Below are positions 43,271 to 52,396 of a stretch of 64,000 nt of DNA, one piece after another (positions within the stretch are counted from its first letter, which is position 1; every line of letters begins with the position of its first letter). The stretch is from positions 2,852,001 to 2,916,000 of the forward strand of contig NZ_JBHRYQ010000001.1 in assembly GCF_042649125.1 (NCBI RefSeq), read 5' to 3'. The notes under the pieces were generated by a model. It saw only the letters and a list, made by a program, of their open reading frames with translations. It searched no databases and was not told where the DNA came from. Both the position numbers and the translations under genes were made by a program. The stretch is from Leadbetterella lacunae (GTDB lineage: Bacteria; Bacteroidota; Bacteroidia; Cytophagales; Spirosomataceae).

Positions 43271-44749
43271 TTATAATGGATTTTGAACCATCGCTTTGTT
43301 AGAATCTAACTCTCTTCTTGGGATCAAAAACTCCCATTGAACATCCCCAGCCGGCACATCAAAAATAACTGCTACACCCGAGTTATGGTTAGCCCCATTT
43401 CTGTCTAGTGCTTGATTCATCCTTTTCAAATCAGTGAATCTAAATCCTTCGCCCCAAAGCTCAATTCTTCTATTGAAAATTATTTCTTCAATTAAACTAG
43501 CTCCAGTATTAGTAGATAAAGTGGCAGAAGCATCTCTTTTCTTAGTTAGCTCAAAAAGAACTTTCGCGGCGTCAGCATCTTTGCCTTGACGAGCCAAAGC
43601 TTCAGCTTCAATCAATACCATTTCGGCTGCTCTCATATACGGTATATCTCCCATGGTACTAGTAGAAGGCGTACCAGGTAATCTAAACTTCTGAACCATA
43701 TAAGGCACTCTAACACCACCTGGAGGAGCTATAGAGTTTGCAGCAGTTGGAGCTTTTACCCACATTTTAGACCTAACATCAGTAGGAGAAATTTTATTAT
43801 ATAGCAAACTGTTGATACACTTTGGTGTTTGACGGTTTACCGATGAGTTATAATTTACAGAAATGTAAGAAAAATAAGCTCCAAAGAACTCCGATTGATC
43901 TTCGAGATGGTCAAATCCCCAAATCCACTCTGAGTTACCAATTTCAGCAAAACCTTCTTGATATTGAGCTTCTGACATCAATGCATAACCTTTTCTAGCA
44001 TCTGCAGCAAACGTGGCTGCACTTGCCCAGTTTTGCTGAGTAAGAGCTACCCTCGCCTGAAAACCTCTAATAACCTCAAAGTTAATGTGAGACTTTGCTG
44101 TCCTCGAAGACTTTAACAAAGCCGCAGCTTCAGCCAAATCTTTGTTTATTTGTGTATATACTTCTTCAACTGTGTTTCTTGCCAAACCCTCTTTGGTAGG
44201 CTCTAAAACAAGCGGAACAGCCAACTGCGTATTAGGAGAACCCGCCACGTATCTTTTGCCGTACAGCTGCACCATATTAAAATATGAGAAAGCTCTTAAA
44301 CCCAAGGCCTCACCTTTGATACGGTCTTTGTCTGCTTGGTCGCCTATTGCATTGTCAATATTGGCAATAGCAAGGTTGGCGTTACCTATAATTCTGTAAT
44401 ACATTTCGTAGGGTAGTCTTGCCAAGTTTCCTTGGTCAGACCTGTGACTTTGCCATCTACCTTCACCAAAATGCCATGAATTAGATGAATTTCCAAATAC
44501 CAAGTCTTCTCCCAATACATCCAATATAATCATCATAGCTGGATGCCCGAAATGCCCTTGAGAACCTAAATATCTAACAACCATAGCTCTATAGATACCA
44601 TTAATGGCAGCATTTGCATTTTTTGTAGTTGCAAAAGCTGAGGCTGCATCAATACTACCTGTCGGGGTAGCATCTAAATAATCTTTTTCACATGAAAAAG
44701 TGGTCATACTTAGACCAAAAACTAAAACTGATATTATTATTTTTTTCAT
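43271..44749 (-). CDS. SusD/RagB-family outer-membrane lipoprotein
   Basis: A 492-residue surface lipoprotein (lipobox TTFSC, lipidated C20) with the SusD N-terminal EKDYLDATPTGSIDAASAFA and the helical TPR-like scaffold. GEALGLRAFSYFNMVQLYGK (about 148-167) and the C-terminal IPYMRAAEMVLIEAEALARQ and FNRRIELWGEGFRFTDLKRM are family signatures. SusD proteins cap the SusC channel and bind glycans, peptides or other nutrients. No enzyme or regulator gene flanks the pair, so the substrate cannot be inferred. It lies 12 bases after susC. Confidence 0.93.
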   Translation of the reverse strand: MKKIIISVLVFGLSMTTFSCEKDYLDATPTGSIDAASAFATTKNANAAINGIYRAMVVRYLGSQGHFGHPAMMIILDVLGEDLVFGNSSNSWHFGEGRWQSHRSDQGNLARLPYEMYYRIIGNANLAIANIDNAIGDQADKDRIKGEALGLRAFSYFNMVQLYGKRYVAGSPNTQLAVPLVLEPTKEGLARNTVEEVYTQINKDLAEAAALLKSSRTAKSHINFEVIRGFQARVALTQQNWASAATFAADARKGYALMSEAQYQEGFAEIGNSEWIWGFDHLEDQSEFFGAYFSYISVNYNSSVNRQTPKCINSLLYNKISPTDVRSKMWVKAPTAANSIAPPGGVRVPYMVQKFRLPGTPSTSTMGDIPYMRAAEMVLIEAEALARQGKDADAAKVLFELTKKRDASATLSTNTGASLIEEIIFNRRIELWGEGFRFTDLKRMNQALDRNGANHNSGVAVIFDVPAGDVQWEFLIPRRELDSNKAMVQNPL

Positions 44750-44761
44750 TTGTAATCGATT

Positions 44762-47700
44762 TTAAAGAGTAAATGAAATACCGGTAACAATACTTTTTGA
44801 TAAACTGAACACGTTTCCAGTTGTACCAGCAAAGTTTTGCTGAACATTCATACCTTTTCTTCTAGAAGCAATAAAGAAGTTCTCAGCACTTACATAAACA
44901 CTTGCGTTTTGTAAAAATGCTTTCGAAGCGAAACGTGGAGGCACGCCATAGTTTAAGGTAATAGACCTAACATTTAAATAGCTAGCATCAATTAACCATC
45001 TATCAGAAGCTCCATCAAAATCACCAGTTCTTCCAGCATCCATACGAGGCACGTCAGTTACGTCACCAGGCTTTTGCCATCTATTTAATATATCTACGTG
45101 TTTTGCACTTCCGTAGCCACCTGCACCCATTAAACTTGCATAGGCACCATCATACACTTTACCACCGATTTGATATACAATTAAAGCAGAAAGTGAGAAA
45201 CCTTTGTATCTAAACGTATTTGTAAAACCTCCAGTTAATTTTGGAATAGCAGAGCCATTAAAATGGTATCTGGCATTGTTTAGTGAAGTAGTTAAAGTAT
45301 CACCACCATCAGTAATGGTTGAGTTTGAAGCCACATAATTTGCCGCTCTGTACAATACCTCCCCTGTTTCAGTGCTGATACCCATATATTCTCTCAACCA
45401 AAAATCATAAATAGAACGCCCTTCAACCAATTTTTTGGTTCCATTGATGATTTCTTTATTTTCATCTGGCATTTTAGTTATTTGGTTTTTATTTTTTGTA
45501 GCATTTAGGCTCAAATCCCAAGTGAAATCTTTGAGTTTAAGTACTTCTAAGTTTAACTCTACTTCAACTCCTCTGTTAAACATTGTTCCAATGTTTCGAG
45601 TCTCAGTGCCAATTCCAGCTGAAAGTGGCAATGGAACATCAAAAATTAGATTTGAAGACTGTCTGTTGTAGTACTCAACTACACCTCTAACTCTATTTTT
45701 AAATAATCCAAACTCCAAAGCCACATCTGATGCATCGCTTGATTCCCACTCAAGTAGTTTGTTACCAAGACTTTGTTGAAGTATACCTGCTTCTGAAGCA
45801 TTGTTCCAACCCAGTCCGTACAACGGTTGCCATGCATAGCGGCTAATGTCACCATCGTTTCCAGTTTGACCGTATGAAGCTCTTAACTTTAATGAACTAA
45901 TAAATGGAAGCTCTTTTACAAAATCTTCTTGATCTAACCTCCAAGCACCACTAACCGAGAAGAATGTTCCCCAACGCGTATCTTTATAAAACTTACTAGA
46001 GCCGTCTCTACGAATAGAGAATGAAGCGAAATATTTTTCATTAAAATCATAATTTACTCTAGAGAAATACCCTTCCACTCTTCTTGTGTCTAACTGCGAG
46101 TTTAGATTTGTTGTAGTAGTAAAATTCACTAATTCTACATTTCCATCCAAAATCTGCTGTGATCTAGACCCCGTAAGGAAATTTGTATTTTCTTGGTAGT
46201 TCTCATGACCTAACAACACGTCTACATTATGTGAACCAAATGACTTATTGTAATTCAATAATTGGTTTAGGTTATAACTGGTCAAATTTGAAAACTCATG
46301 GGTAGCTCTTCCGGCAGGAGCTCCGTCACCAATTTCAGGGTTACCAAAAGTTACGAAGTTTGAGTTTGTTAAGTCAACGCCTAAATTATTGGTAAATGTA
46401 AAATCTTTTAAGAATTTAAATTCAGCATATGCTCTTGTTCCTAAAACGTTTCTTCTGAAATAATTTTGATTTAACAAAGTCTCAGCCACAGAGTGTCTAC
46501 CACCATATTGAGGACGGTTAGGAAGACCCAAGGCATTAAGGTTACCATAGTCAAACCTTCTACTTCCATCAGCCAAAGTTAGATATTGACCTGGATTGGC
46601 AGGGTCCAATGCATAAACTGGATAAATAGGACCCATTCCTCTTGAGAAAAAGAACGGATTCACAAATGAGGTGTTTCCATCTGCATCAGCCTGATTTGAT
46701 TTAATGATGGTAGTAGAAAGATTAGCACCAGCTTTCATCCAAGATTTAACTTGGTTATTTATACTCAAACGGCCCGTAAAACGCTCATAGTCGGACCTAA
46801 TGATAAATCCTTTGTCTTTTAGATATGCTGTTGACAAATAATAGTCCCCTTTTTTAGTTCCACCCGAAAAATTTAGGTTTATTTCATCTCTATTGCCTTG
46901 ACGCATCATTGGGGCTGCCCAATCAATATCAGCATCTGAATATAACTGTCTAGCAGCAGGATTTAACTTTCCATCCGTATCAACCAACTGATTGTTAGGT
47001 ACATCATAGATATTATACCCCAACAAGCCCACAATTCCATTAGTAGCTGTAGTATTCGCAGTGGCCATGGCAACCGGATTGGTAGCTCTATATGCCAAAC
47101 TATTTCGGTATGATTCCCACATTACAGGATAATAGTCAGAAGCTCCAATTCTGTCATACTCTTGTAAACCTCTGGAGTTCATACCTTTGGTATACTTAAC
47201 ATTAATTTTACTCTCTCCGTCCTTACCTTTTTTGGTAGTTACCATCACCACCCCATTGGCAGCTCTAGCACCATAAAGAGAAGTAGAAGCCGCATCTTTT
47301 AGGATTGTAATAGACTCAATATCATCTGGGTTTAAATTAGCGATATTGGCACTAAACGGCACACCATCTACAACATAAAGCGGATCATTTGAAGAGGAAA
47401 TTGAACCAAAACCTCTGATTCTGATATCAGGAGCTGAACCAGGCTGACCGCTACCAGCAGTAGCAATAACCCCAGAAGTGGTACCTGCAATAGCTGATCC
47501 AAGGTTAGTAATTGGTCTTTTTCCGATTTGTTCTGCGGAAATTTTTCCGGCAGAGCCAGTAAATGAACCCTTTTTAGCGGTTCCGAAGGCCGTAATTAAT
47601 ACTTCGTCTAAAATTCCAGCACTTTGTACCAAGGTAACATTAACGATACTTTTGTTACCCACAGAAACGTCTTGGCTATCAAAGCCCACAAAACTAAAAA

Positions 47701-47911
47701 TAAGACTTCCACCTGAAGGAACACTTATTTTGTAACTACCATCGGCATCACTACTTGTACCTCTAGTGGTTCCTTTGATTGTGATACTCACACCGGGGAG
47801 GATCGACCCATCGTCTGCTGATACTTTACCAGAGACCATTTTTTCTTGAGCTTTTGACTGAAAAGCCAATAACGCCAAAGAAAGAAAAACTAAGTAAAAA
47901 GTTTTCTTCAT
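44762..47911 (-). CDS. SusC/RagA-family TonB-dependent outer-membrane transporter
   Basis: A 1049-residue TonB-dependent channel. After the signal peptide (ending SKAQ) come a carboxypeptidase-regulatory-like domain (MVSGKVSADDGSILPGVSIT, about 25-100), a SusC plug with LVQSAGILDEVLITAFGTAK and IRIRGFGSISSSNDPLYVVD and VPFSANIANLNPDDIESITI, then a large barrel ending SLSKSIVTGISFTL. The TonB-box-like segment is EVLITAFG. It imports the ligand captured by its SusD partner. The promoter is not clear; the 279-base divergent region to ftsY carries the ftsY promoter only. Confidence 0.94.
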   Translation of the reverse strand: MKKTFYLVFLSLALLAFQSKAQEKMVSGKVSADDGSILPGVSITIKGTTRGTSSDADGSYKISVPSGGSLIFSFVGFDSQDVSVGNKSIVNVTLVQSAGILDEVLITAFGTAKKGSFTGSAGKISAEQIGKRPITNLGSAIAGTTSGVIATAGSGQPGSAPDIRIRGFGSISSSNDPLYVVDGVPFSANIANLNPDDIESITILKDAASTSLYGARAANGVVMVTTKKGKDGESKINVKYTKGMNSRGLQEYDRIGASDYYPVMWESYRNSLAYRATNPVAMATANTTATNGIVGLLGYNIYDVPNNQLVDTDGKLNPAARQLYSDADIDWAAPMMRQGNRDEINLNFSGGTKKGDYYLSTAYLKDKGFIIRSDYERFTGRLSINNQVKSWMKAGANLSTTIIKSNQADADGNTSFVNPFFFSRGMGPIYPVYALDPANPGQYLTLADGSRRFDYGNLNALGLPNRPQYGGRHSVAETLLNQNYFRRNVLGTRAYAEFKFLKDFTFTNNLGVDLTNSNFVTFGNPEIGDGAPAGRATHEFSNLTSYNLNQLLNYNKSFGSHNVDVLLGHENYQENTNFLTGSRSQQILDGNVELVNFTTTTNLNSQLDTRRVEGYFSRVNYDFNEKYFASFSIRRDGSSKFYKDTRWGTFFSVSGAWRLDQEDFVKELPFISSLKLRASYGQTGNDGDISRYAWQPLYGLGWNNASEAGILQQSLGNKLLEWESSDASDVALEFGLFKNRVRGVVEYYNRQSSNLIFDVPLPLSAGIGTETRNIGTMFNRGVEVELNLEVLKLKDFTWDLSLNATKNKNQITKMPDENKEIINGTKKLVEGRSIYDFWLREYMGISTETGEVLYRAANYVASNSTITDGGDTLTTSLNNARYHFNGSAIPKLTGGFTNTFRYKGFSLSALIVYQIGGKVYDGAYASLMGAGGYGSAKHVDILNRWQKPGDVTDVPRMDAGRTGDFDGASDRWLIDASYLNVRSITLNYGVPPRFASKAFLQNASVYVSAENFFIASRRKGMNVQQNFAGTTGNVFSLSKSIVTGISFTL

Positions 47912-48137
47912 AGAAGTTTTTGATAATAGTTAGTTGATATTAAGAGGGCGTTAAATTAGTATTAAATCTAGATTAAAGATTTCCTTACAAACGAAAGGTT
48001 AAAAATCGTAGACAAAAGTCAATAAATTAGAACATCAAGTGGTCCGATAAATCAATAAAAAAGAGAGTAACTGGACTACAAAATGGAAGTGAAAAATTAT
48101 TAATAAATGTAGTTTTCGCTTTATCAAAGCTTTTCCC

Positions 48138-48165
48138 TTTGAATTAAAATTAATTTGTAAATTTG
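48138..48165 (+). promoter_or_regulatory. Promoter of ftsY
   Basis: TTTG at 48138-48141 and TAAATTTG at 48158-48165 (full TAnnTTTG) with a 16-base spacer, 26 bases before the ftsY ATG. Confidence 0.6.
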
Positions 48166-48190
48166 CAATAGCTAAAAACAAAATAGGTAC

Positions 48191-49147
48191 ATGGGTATTT
48201 TTGATTTTTTCAGTAAAGAAAAAAAGGAATCTTTAGATAAAGGTTTAGAGAAATCTAAAAGCAGTATTTTCGATAAGTTATCTAGGGTTATTGTAGGTAA
48301 ATCTAAGGTAGACGAAGAAATACTCGACGAATTAGAAGAGATTTTGATTAGCTCTGACGTAGGTGTTGAAACCACACTTAAGATAATAAAACGAATAGAG
48401 GCTCGTGTAGAAAGAGATAAATTCACCAATACCAGCGAGTTAGACACAATTTTAAGAGAAGAAGTAGCCGCACTTTTGGCTGAAAACAACTCTCAAGATG
48501 TGCAAAACAGTTTTGAGACAGCCAACCTCCCAAAACCATATGTACTAATGGTAGTAGGAGTAAACGGCGTAGGTAAAACAACCACAATCGGTAAGCTTGC
48601 CTACAACTTCCAGAAAAATGGCAAAAAAGTAGTACTTGGAGCAGCAGATACATTTAGAGCAGCGGCTGTAGACCAACTAAAACTTTGGGGAGAGCGAGTG
48701 GGCGTAGTGGTAATAGATCACGGCATGAACACTGACCCATCGTCAGTAGCGTATGACGCCATCAAAGCTGGAATAGAACAAAATGCAGACGTAATAATAA
48801 TAGACACCGCAGGGAGGCTTCACACCAAAGTAAACCTAATGAATGAATTGGGTAAAATAAAAAGAGTGATGCAAAAAATTCTTCCTGAAGCCCCACACGA
48901 AGTTATGTTGGTGTTAGACGGCAGCACAGGCCAAAATGCCGTAATACAAGCTCGCGAGTTTACTAAGGTAACCGAAATAAGCTCTTTGGCAGTAACTAAA
49001 CTAGACGGAACCGCAAAAGGTGGTGTGGTAATCGGTATTTCAGATGAATTTAAAATTCCAGTGAAATACATAGGAGTAGGAGAAAAAATGGAGGACCTTC
49101 AGGTGTTTAATAAAATGGCATTTGTAGAAACCTTATTTAATAGATAA
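48191..49147 (+). CDS. ftsY: Signal recognition particle receptor FtsY
   Basis: FtsY is the membrane receptor of the SRP pathway. The 318-residue protein has a short charged N-terminus, an N domain (about 20-95) and the GTPase with VGVNGVGKTTTIGKLAYN (about 121-138), DTFRAAAVDQLKLW, DTAGRLHTKVNLMNELGK, TKLDGTAKGGV and GVGEKMEDL. The short A-domain is normal in Bacteroidota. It has its own promoter, opposite to susC, and ends at a strong terminator. Confidence 0.98.
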   Translation: MGIFDFFSKEKKESLDKGLEKSKSSIFDKLSRVIVGKSKVDEEILDELEEILISSDVGVETTLKIIKRIEARVERDKFTNTSELDTILREEVAALLAENNSQDVQNSFETANLPKPYVLMVVGVNGVGKTTTIGKLAYNFQKNGKKVVLGAADTFRAAAVDQLKLWGERVGVVVIDHGMNTDPSSVAYDAIKAGIEQNADVIIIDTAGRLHTKVNLMNELGKIKRVMQKILPEAPHEVMLVLDGSTGQNAVIQAREFTKVTEISSLAVTKLDGTAKGGVVIGISDEFKIPVKYIGVGEKMEDLQVFNKMAFVETLFNR

Positions 49148-49176
49148 GTTTCGATAAAAATCGGAACTTACCAAAA

Positions 49177-49207
49177 CAAAAAAACCGCCCTAAAGCGGTT
49201 TTTTTTC
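49177..49207 (+). terminator. Terminator after ftsY
   Basis: AACCGC pairs with GCGGTT around CCTAAA, followed by eight T; A-run on the left makes it usable by convergent rocD too. Confidence 0.88.
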
Positions 49208-49228
49208 GTTTTTATAGATGAAGTGTAA

Positions 49229-50506
49229 TTATTCAAAAGTATTAATTGTGTTTTTGATAATAGCCAAAGCATCTCTAAGCTGAGCTTCGGTGATTACCAA
49301 TGGCGGTGCAAATCTAATTTTGTTGCCATGAGTAGGTTTGGCCAAAAGTCCATTATCCTTTAAAGCCACACAGATATTCCAAGCCAAATCTGACGATTCG
49401 TCGGTGTTAACTTCAATGGCATTTAATAATCCTTTGCCTCTAACTAAAGTTACGATTGTACTTGTTTTAATGAACTCATTGAGCTCGGATCTGAAAATTT
49501 CACCCAATTTTCTTGCTTTAAGCGACAGACCCTCTTCATTTACAACTTCTAAAGCGGCCTTTGCCACTTCACATGCCATTGGATTACCACCATAAGTAGA
49601 ACCATGCTCACCTGGCTTAATTACCAACATGATGTCGTCATTGGCCAAAACAGCCGATACCGGAAAAACACCACCTGAAATGGCCTTTCCCAAAACTAAA
49701 ATATCTGGTTTAACATAAGTCTCTTGTCTCTCACATTTGTTTTCACATGAGCAGTTTCCACAAACAGCTAACATAGAACCCGTACGAGCGATTCCCGTTT
49801 GGATTTCGTCTGCTATGAAAAGAACATTTGCTGCTTTACATAACTTAGCCACTTCCGCCAAATAGTTTTCATCTGGTACTACCACGCCTGCCTCACCTTG
49901 TATAGGCTCCACAATGAAACCCGCAATAAACGGATCAGACAGAAGTGCATTTTCTAATGCTTCAATGTTGTTGTATTCTATAACGTCAAATCCTTCAATG
50001 AATGGCCCAAAACCCGTTCTACTTGTAGGGTCAGTTGATGCCGAAATTACAGAGAGTGTTCTACCGTGAAAATTATGCGATGCAAATAATATCTTGGCTT
50101 TGCCTTCTGGAATCCCTTTTTTGGTATATCCCCATTTACGTGTGATTTTCAATGCCGTTTCTACAGCTTCTACACCACTATTCATCATCAAAGCCTTGTC
50201 AAAACCAAACTCTTTGGTAACAAACTCTTCGAAAACACCCAAAGGAGCACTATGAAAAGCACGTGAGGTTAAGGTAAGTTTGTGTGCCTGCTTTACTAAA
50301 GCATCTATAATTTTTGGATGACAATGCCCTTGGTTGACTGCTGAATATGCAGATAAAAAGTCATAGTACTTTTTTCCTTCTACATCCCAAACAAAAGCAC
50401 CTTCACCTTTTTCTAAAACTACAGGCAATGGATGATAATTGTGTGCTCCAAATTGCTCTTCAAGTCCTATGTAATGTTCTGTCTTTGTTTGTTCGGTAGT
50501 GTTCAT
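49229..50506 (-). CDS. rocD: Ornithine aminotransferase with a Cys-cluster insertion
   Basis: Transfers the delta-amino group of ornithine to 2-oxoglutarate. The 425-residue class III PLP enzyme has YDFLSAYSAVNQGHCHPKI, the PLP Asp D233 (IADEIQTGIARTG) and Lys K274 (VLGKAISGGVFP). Ornithine/acetylornithine class motifs HNFHGRTLSVISAST and GEHGSTYGGNP fit rocD best. Between these motifs it carries VCGNCSCENKCERQETY, with Cys at 249, 252, 254 and 258, where other family members have a short loop. It is divergent from an Lrp-type regulator, which probably controls it. Confidence 0.93.
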   Translation of the reverse strand: MNTTEQTKTEHYIGLEEQFGAHNYHPLPVVLEKGEGAFVWDVEGKKYYDFLSAYSAVNQGHCHPKIIDALVKQAHKLTLTSRAFHSAPLGVFEEFVTKEFGFDKALMMNSGVEAVETALKITRKWGYTKKGIPEGKAKILFASHNFHGRTLSVISASTDPTSRTGFGPFIEGFDVIEYNNIEALENALLSDPFIAGFIVEPIQGEAGVVVPDENYLAEVAKLCKAANVLFIADEIQTGIARTGSMLAVCGNCSCENKCERQETYVKPDILVLGKAISGGVFPVSAVLANDDIMLVIKPGEHGSTYGGNPMACEVAKAALEVVNEEGLSLKARKLGEIFRSELNEFIKTSTIVTLVRGKGLLNAIEVNTDESSDLAWNICVALKDNGLLAKPTHGNKIRFAPPLVITEAQLRDALAIIKNTINTFE

Positions 50507-50550
50507 ATATTCTATGGTTATTTTTACAAAAATTAAAATTTGATTTTACA

Positions 50551-50569
50551 AATACACTTTATGCGTATT
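50551..50569. promoter_or_regulatory. Candidate operator between rocD and lrp-like gene
   Basis: AATAC and GTATT form an inverted repeat around a 9-base A+T-rich spacer, in the middle of the 133-base divergent intergenic region. Lrp/AsnC proteins bind such imperfect palindromes. Weak as it stands. Confidence 0.35.
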
Positions 50570-50639
50570 ATTTTTTATTTTTATTCAAAAAAACGACAAT
50601 ACCACTTTATATATCAAAAAAAAGTAAAATATAACTTAT

Positions 50640-51095
50640 ATGCAACTAGACAGTTTCGATATCAAAATCTTGAAAGAACTAGAAAAAGACGGTAGAAAAC
50701 CGTATTCAGAAATAGCTAAAAAGCTAGAAATATCGAATACAATGGTGCATCAGCGTGTAAATAGAATGCGAGAAGGCGGCTTAATAAAAAAAATGGCCAT
50801 AGAGCTCGATGAACGCAAAATGGGATTTGAGTGGAGTGCCTTTACAGGACTAGTTTTAAAAGAAGATTCAAACTCGGAGTCGATTATAGAAGAATTAAAA
50901 AAAATACCCGAAGTGGTAGAGTGCTATTACATTACGGGCCAATACACCTTATATATACGGATAGTAGCCCGAAACAACGAGCACATGAGAAAAGTCCTTT
51001 ATGAAAAAGTGGACCATATACCAGGCGTACTAAAAACTGAGTCATTGATAGACTTTGGCACTGCTTTTAAAAGAAATGTACCCATTGAAGAATAA
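50640..51095 (+). CDS. Lrp/AsnC-family transcription regulator
   Basis: A 151-residue regulator. The helix-turn-helix lies around residues 20-45 (YSEIAKKLEISNTMVHQRVN), and the RAM ligand-binding domain runs from about 65 to 145 with GLVLKEDSNSESIIEELKKI, VECYYITGQYTLYIRIVARN and the C-terminal GVLKTESLIDFGTAFKRNVP. Such proteins sense amino acids. Divergent orientation next to the ornithine aminotransferase gene, separated by 133 bases, makes rocD the obvious target; this is inference. Ligand not known. Confidence 0.9.
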   Translation: MQLDSFDIKILKELEKDGRKPYSEIAKKLEISNTMVHQRVNRMREGGLIKKMAIELDERKMGFEWSAFTGLVLKEDSNSESIIEELKKIPEVVECYYITGQYTLYIRIVARNNEHMRKVLYEKVDHIPGVLKTESLIDFGTAFKRNVPIEE

Positions 51096-51165
51096 CTATA
51101 TGGATAGATTTTGTAATAAACTCAAGTCTATTCATCCATAAATCAGATTATTAGTCAAAAATTTT

Positions 51166-51173
51166 TAAATTTG
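51166..51173 (+). promoter_or_regulatory. -7 box of the cysteine desulfurase gene
   Basis: TAAATTTG is a full TAnnTTTG match, 25 bases before the chosen ATG at 51198. It also argues against using an earlier start. Confidence 0.6.
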
Positions 51174-51197
51174 CAGATACAAAAAATCATCAGCAAA

Positions 51198-52349
51198 ATG
51201 TCACAAAGAATATTTTTAGATAACGCCGCTACCACCCCCATAGACCCAGAAGTGTTTGAAGCCATGCTTCCATACTTCAAAGATTTTTTTGGGAACCCTT
51301 CTTCTATACATGCACACGGAAGAAAAGTTAAGGCGGCTCTAGAAACTGCCCGTAAGACAGTTGCCGGTATTTTGAATACATCTCCAGGCGAAATATTCTT
51401 CACTTCTGGAGGAACCGAAGCAGACAATACGGCCATTCAGCAATCCATAGATTCGCTTGGCGTAAAACATATCGTGACCAGCAAACTGGAGCACCATGCG
51501 GTTTTGCACACTGCTGAACATTTGGCAAAAGCAGGAAAAGTCAAATTGACTTTACTTACAAACAAAGCAGATGGAAGCTTAGACCTAAACGAACTTGAAG
51601 ATATTTTAAAAGAAAACCCGAACACATTGGTTTCGCTAATGCATGGAAACAATGAAATAGGAAATCTTTTAGACCTGAATAAAGTAGGCGAGCTGTGTAG
51701 AGCAAATGGAGCTTTTTTCCATTCGGACACTGTTCAAACTATGGGACATTATAATTTTGACCTGCAAGCATTGCCAGTAGACTTCATAGTAGGTTCTGCA
51801 CATAAGTTTCATGGACCGAAAGGCGTAGGTTTTTTATATATAAATGCCAATTCTAAAATAAACCCATTGATACACGGAGGTGCTCAGGAGCGAAACATGC
51901 GTGGTGGCACCGAAAATATCTATGGAATCATTGGATTAGCAAAAGCTTTGGAATTAGCCTCAAAAGGTATAGAAAGCCACAAAAACCACATTATGGGCCT
52001 AAAGAGGTTGATGATAGACCAGTTGAAAGAAAAAATAGAAGGCATAACATTTAACGGCCAGTCTGCTCAAGTAGAAAACAGTTTATACACGGTATTAAAC
52101 GTAAGTTTTCCTCCTCACCCAGACAATGAAATGTTATTGTTTAACATGGACATAGAGGGAATCTCTTGCTCGGGTGGAAGTGCGTGTTCGAGTGGCACAA
52201 ACTTAGGTTCACATGTATTAAACAGCCTAGGCGGTCTTGACCCTGAAAGAGCTAACGTTCGTTTTTCTTTCAGTAAGTTTACTACCGAAGAAGAAATACT
52301 AAAAACAGTAAACGCCCTAGCGGGAATATTCGCTACAAAAGAAGCTTAA
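51198..52349 (+). CDS. Cysteine desulfurase (NifS/IscS-like)
   Basis: Removes sulfur from cysteine with PLP for Fe-S cluster and thionucleoside synthesis. The 383-residue protein starts RIFLDNAATTPIDPEVFEAM and has LMHGNNEIGN, the PLP Lys K203 in GSAHKFHGPKG, GGAQERNMRGGTEN and the active Cys C330 in SGGSACSSGTNLGSHVL, which with its SSG context is of the IscS/NifS (group I) type. The start at 51198 agrees with the -7 box. No scaffold or tRNA-modifying genes flank it, so its acceptor is not evident. Confidence 0.93.
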   Translation: MSQRIFLDNAATTPIDPEVFEAMLPYFKDFFGNPSSIHAHGRKVKAALETARKTVAGILNTSPGEIFFTSGGTEADNTAIQQSIDSLGVKHIVTSKLEHHAVLHTAEHLAKAGKVKLTLLTNKADGSLDLNELEDILKENPNTLVSLMHGNNEIGNLLDLNKVGELCRANGAFFHSDTVQTMGHYNFDLQALPVDFIVGSAHKFHGPKGVGFLYINANSKINPLIHGGAQERNMRGGTENIYGIIGLAKALELASKGIESHKNHIMGLKRLMIDQLKEKIEGITFNGQSAQVENSLYTVLNVSFPPHPDNEMLLFNMDIEGISCSGGSACSSGTNLGSHVLNSLGGLDPERANVRFSFSKFTTEEEILKTVNALAGIFATKEA

Positions 52350-52387
52350 AAAAATCTCCTCAAGACTTTTTATGAATTTTGAGGAGA
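52348..52387 (-). terminator. Terminator after the acylase gene
   Basis: On the minus strand TCTCCTCAA pairs with TTGAGGAGA and is followed by seven T. It also lies after the convergent desulfurase gene. Confidence 0.82.
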
Positions 52388-52396
52388 ACCTCAATA

